Shown: positions 61,299 through 64,000 of the stretch, in pieces
Layout of the letters: each line of letters begins with the position of its first letter
Numbering within the stretch: position 1 is the first letter of the stretch
Source of the DNA: Dehalobacter sp. DCA
Lineage (GTDB): Bacteria > Bacillota > Desulfitobacteriia > Desulfitobacteriales > Syntrophobotulaceae
DNA: 64,000 nucleotides
Reading direction: 5' to 3'
Assembly (NCBI RefSeq): GCF_000305775.1
Contig: NC_018866.1
Coordinates: forward strand, 496,001 to 560,000
The notes under the pieces: model-generated
Seen by the model: only the letters and a program-made list of their open reading frames with translations
Told to the model about the DNA's origin: nothing
Databases searched by the model: none
Program-made: the position numbers and the translations under genes

Positions 61299-61955
61299 TT
61301 AGATAAAACCATTTTCAGTTAAGAATTCAACGGATATATCTTTTTTGGTTTGGGGTGGGCTGTGGTCCTTTTGCAGGAATCTGGCCACATATTTTCCGAT
61401 GATATCGGTTTCCAGATTCACCGTAGAACCAATGCGTTTAAAGCCGAGTGTCGTATGCTGAAAGGTGTGGGGGATCAGGGAGACCGTAAAAAAGTCATCC
61501 CCGACATCAATGACCGTTAACGAGATTCCATCGATGGCCACTGACCCTTTCGGCAGCAGGGAGGAGGTTATCTTCGGGGACGTTTGAATTCGATAGGTTT
61601 GAGCAATGCCGACTGGAGTCATTGCAGTAATTTTTCCGATGCCATCGACATGGCCGCTCACCAGATGGCCGCCCAAACGGCTTTGCAGCTGCAGTGCTCT
61701 TTCCAGGTTGACTTTGGTATGCTGCTTTAATTCTTGAAGGTTTGTTCGCTGGAGCGTTTCGTACATAACATCGACAGAAAAACTTCCGGAACCGATGGCG
61801 GTCGCTGTAAGACAGACCCCGTTGACGGCAATGCTGTCTCCGATTTGGGATCCCTTCAGTACGAAAGAAGCTTCAATCGTTAATCTGGCGGAGTCTTTCA
61901 GCAGATCTAGACTCTTTATTATGCCCAGTTCTTCAATGATTCCTGTAAACATCAT
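61299..61955 (-). CDS. ribE: Riboflavin synthase alpha chain
   Basis: The 218-residue protein has the duplicated lumazine-binding fold: MFTGIIEELGII, GDSIAVNGVCLTA, GGHLVSGHVDGIGKI and GSVAIDGISLTV. It converts lumazine to riboflavin. ATG 61955 overlaps the ribD stop (ATGA). Confidence 0.95.
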   Translation of the reverse strand: MMFTGIIEELGIIKSLDLLKDSARLTIEASFVLKGSQIGDSIAVNGVCLTATAIGSGSFSVDVMYETLQRTNLQELKQHTKVNLERALQLQSRLGGHLVSGHVDGIGKITAMTPVGIAQTYRIQTSPKITSSLLPKGSVAIDGISLTVIDVGDDFFTVSLIPHTFQHTTLGFKRIGSTVNLETDIIGKYVARFLQKDHSPPQTKKDISVEFLTENGFI

Positions 61956-63097
61956 TTGTCACTTCCCATTTTGTTGGTATGGTTATAGTCAACTGTCCCG
62001 GTAAAACTATAATTTCCTCCCAGTTCGCAGACCACCAGTTGACTGACAGTTACTGCCTCGGACATGCTGGCGAGGTGCAGGCCTGAGAGCGGGGAGAAGC
62101 CGGATCCGGCCAGTTTCGGGGCCAACATAAACATGATTTGATCAATCAGCCTGGATTCCAGCATTTTACCGGCGAGCGTGCCGCCGCCTTCCAATAAGAT
62201 GCTGTTTAAGCCTCTGGCCGCGATATCTCTCAGCAGGTCCGGCAAGGGAACCTGCCTGGACGTATCATACTGCCAGATCTCAACCTTGTCGGCAGCAAAT
62301 GTTTCACGCATCCGCAGCAGTTTATTCTCGTCAGCAGCCTTTGTTGTCGCGATGATGCAGCGGCTGGCGGATTCGTTCCGGAGGATCTGAGCGTTTAAAG
62401 GAACAGACAGGGAACCATCGACGATCAGCCGGACCGGGTCCCGGCCATTCTCAATATTGCGGCAGGTTAAGAGCGGGTTATCCTGAAGGACTGTTTGACT
62501 GCCGACCATAATGACGTCAAAAGTATTTCTTAACCCATGAACGAAATGTCTGGCCTCTTCCGAAGTGATCCATTTGGAGTCTCCTGATTCTACGGCAGTC
62601 CGGCCATCGAGCGTCATTGCAGCTTTATACAGTACAAAGGGCATTTTTGTGATAATCGCTTTCAGAAAAGGCTCATTAATTTTTCGAGCTTTTTCAGCCA
62701 GCAGACCGGTTTCGACAAGAATACCGGCATCCTGCAGCTTTTTCACACCCTGACCGCTGACCAGCGGATTCGGGTCCGTCATCGCGACAATCACTTTCTT
62801 TACGCCTGCTGCAATCAGCGCATCGGTGCAGGGAGGTGTACGGCCGTAATGGGAGCAGGGTTCCAGTGTGACATAGACATCGGCACCTTCTGCGCTTGAT
62901 CCTGCAGCATTTAAGGCATGGACTTCCGCATGCGGCGTACCGGCTTTCCTATGGCAGCCTTCCCCGACAATCTGCCCATCCCGGACAATGACACAGCCCA
63001 CAAGCGGATTTGGACTGGTTCTGCCTGCTGCCAGTAAGGCAAGATTCAGCGCGCGTTCCATGTAGTTTTTATCTTCTGCGGTAAAACGATCAGGCAA
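61952..63097 (-). CDS. ribD: Bifunctional riboflavin deaminase-reductase
   Basis: The 381-residue protein starts at TTG 63097 (GGAGGG 8 bases upstream). The deaminase part has the zinc site PHAEVHAL and TLEPCSHYGRTPPC; the reductase part has KAAMTLDGRTA, SQTVLQDNPLLTCR and EGGGTLAGKMLE. It performs two steps after GTP cyclohydrolase II. It is the first gene behind the FMN riboswitch. Confidence 0.95.
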   Translation of the reverse strand: MPDRFTAEDKNYMERALNLALLAAGRTSPNPLVGCVIVRDGQIVGEGCHRKAGTPHAEVHALNAAGSSAEGADVYVTLEPCSHYGRTPPCTDALIAAGVKKVIVAMTDPNPLVSGQGVKKLQDAGILVETGLLAEKARKINEPFLKAIITKMPFVLYKAAMTLDGRTAVESGDSKWITSEEARHFVHGLRNTFDVIMVGSQTVLQDNPLLTCRNIENGRDPVRLIVDGSLSVPLNAQILRNESASRCIIATTKAADENKLLRMRETFAADKVEIWQYDTSRQVPLPDLLRDIAARGLNSILLEGGGTLAGKMLESRLIDQIMFMLAPKLAGSGFSPLSGLHLASMSEAVTVSQLVVCELGGNYSFTGTVDYNHTNKMGSDK

Positions 63098-63169
63098 TGG
63101 ATGTACCCTCCAGTCATTAGCGTGTCAACGACAAATGAAAATATAAATCATTGATAAATCATAGAAAAA

Positions 63170-63199
63170 ATAATAAAAATGCCCGGAAATACTCCGGGC
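63170..63199 (-). terminator. FMN-riboswitch-controlled terminator
   Basis: On the minus strand GCCCGGAG and TTCCGGGC are followed by ATTTTTATT. It lies between the FMN aptamer and ribD and is the likely expression platform. Confidence 0.8.
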
Positions 63200-63287
63200 G
63201 TCATCATTCAGATCAACAGTCATTCAAAACAAGCAGGTGAGAGGCTACGCGACAAACACGACAAGCACGTGCACGATCACACCATGT

Positions 63288-63398
63288 TTTGCTCTTTCCA
63301 TCCAGACTTTAACTGTCGGCTTCGTAATTTCAACGAATCTGCCATAAGGCTCGCGGGCTGTACCGCCGGTAAGGAATTACACCTATCCCCAGAGTAAA
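63288..63398 (-). ncRNA. FMN riboswitch (RFN element)
   Basis: Reading the minus strand: GATAGGTGTAATTCC, ACCGGCGGT, AGCCCGCGAGCC, GGCAGATTCG, GAAATTACGAAGCCGACAGT and GTCTGGATGG, the conserved RFN blocks in order. It precedes ribD. FMN binding should promote the terminator at 63170. Confidence 0.93.
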
Positions 63399-63496
63399 GA
63401 ACGTATTCAGTTTTACTGCATAGATCGGTCAAGCTGCAATTATCATACTGCAATCCTGTCAAGAATGCAACCATTTTGCACAGAGATCAAGAGAGT

Positions 63497-64000
63497 CTAA
63501 AGGCGGACGACCTCGGCATAATCTTTTTTTAATAAACCTAAGATGATTGCGTCATAATATTGCCCTTCCACATAATAGGCTTCACGCAGCCTGCCTTCGG
63601 CAATGAAGCCGAGCCTTTCATAGCAGGAGAGAGCTCTGGTGTTATTGACCCAGGTTTCGGCGGTCAGTCTCCGGAAATTCCACTGGCCAAACAGGTAGCG
63701 GATAAAAGCAGTCAGCGCATCGGTCCCATAACCCTTTCCCCAGTAATCTTGGAGACCAATTCCGATATAGATGCGGGCCGATCTGGCCGGAATATTGACC
63801 TGATCGAAACCAATTGTACCGATAAGGCTGCCTTGTAAATCCGTAATCGCATAGCGGTTGGTATCCTCTTCAAAAAGTTTGCTCTCCAGATCTTCCCGGC
63901 GCAGCAAGGTTGCAAGCGGCCAATTGCCGCTGATCCAGTAAGAGAAGTCGTGATCATTATACCATTCATACAAGGTGTCCAGATCATCAATTTCGAGCGG
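63497..64000 (-). CDS. GNAT acetyltransferase, N-terminus outside the window
   Basis: The frame is open to the window end (reading ...EIDDLDTLYEWYNDHDF), so the start lies beyond 64000. The visible 167 residues have the Acetyltransf_3 (RimJ/RimL-like) pattern: IGTIGFDQVN, ARIYIGIGLQDYWGKGYGTDAL with the acetyl-CoA loop (GKGYGTDA), NTRALSCYERLGFIAEGRLREA. It acetylates an amine of unknown kind, perhaps a protein N-terminus or polyamine. It is separated from the rib operon by the FMN riboswitch and probably forms its own unit. Confidence 0.85.
   Translation of the reverse strand, partial: PLEIDDLDTLYEWYNDHDFSYWISGNWPLATLLRREDLESKLFEEDTNRYAITDLQGSLIGTIGFDQVNIPARSARIYIGIGLQDYWGKGYGTDALTAFIRYLFGQWNFRRLTAETWVNNTRALSCYERLGFIAEGRLREAYYVEGQYYDAIILGLLKKDYAEVVRL

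Noticed and set aside
1-64000. CRISPR array, rRNA or tRNA genes
   Set aside because: No regularly spaced repeat array and no tRNA or rRNA sequence was recognised on reading; a covariance search would be needed to exclude them fully.

Overview
The window looks like the chromosome of a spore-forming, organohalide-respiring member of the Firmicutes, most like Dehalobacter or Desulfitobacterium. The main evidence is a reductive dehalogenase cluster (rdhB-rdhA plus a CprK-type regulator), an alpha/beta small acid-soluble spore protein, small coat-like proteins, and Gram-positive RNA regulation (T-box, lysine and FMN riboswitches). The assignment to a genus is an inference; no 16S rRNA or tRNA gene was seen.

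Positions 1-8.9 kb are an accessory, cell-surface region: the end of a small sigma-like protein, a lipoprotein, a zinc carboxypeptidase carrying seven SH3-like repeats, and an ECF sigma / anti-sigma pair. Four near-identical promoter-like sequences (TGTTGCAAAA plus TGTCT) lie upstream of the sigma operon, two related small secreted proteins and a decayed cell-wall-binding gene. This looks like a compact autoregulated regulon. Positions 8.9-21.3 kb hold an ion transporter, a DHH-CBS-nucleotidyltransferase fusion, trpS, scpA-scpB, a lysine-riboswitch-controlled lysA, membrane proteins and a ParM-like actin with a partner gene.

Positions 21.5-31.8 kb hold asnB and a Trp T-box followed by a tryptophan operon in unusual order: trpEG fusion, DRE-TIM aldolase-like gene, trpB, trpA, trpD, trpC, trpF. 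A short element at 31.8-32.0 kb matches the two ends of the IS1182-type element at 40.1-42.2 kb but has no transposase. Positions 32-48 kb carry a second YidC, envelope enzymes, an ADP-ribosylglycohydrolase, glnS with an apparent ATT start codon, the IS, a spore protein gene, a PII gene behind a possible attenuator, an M20 peptidase, paired chromate transporters and a second ECF sigma / anti-sigma pair.

Positions 48-53.1 kb are the organohalide-respiration cluster. A palindrome resembling the CprK box sits at exactly -41.5 from the predicted start of rdhBA transcription, and a group II intron lies directly behind the terminator of the regulator gene. Positions 53-64 kb are housekeeping: a lipid kinase, a DnaJ-type co-chaperone, clpB, small coat-like proteins, the riboflavin operon (ribD-ribE-ribBA-ribH) under an FMN riboswitch, and a partial acetyltransferase. 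All assignments come from reading the sequence and recalling protein families; no searches were run.
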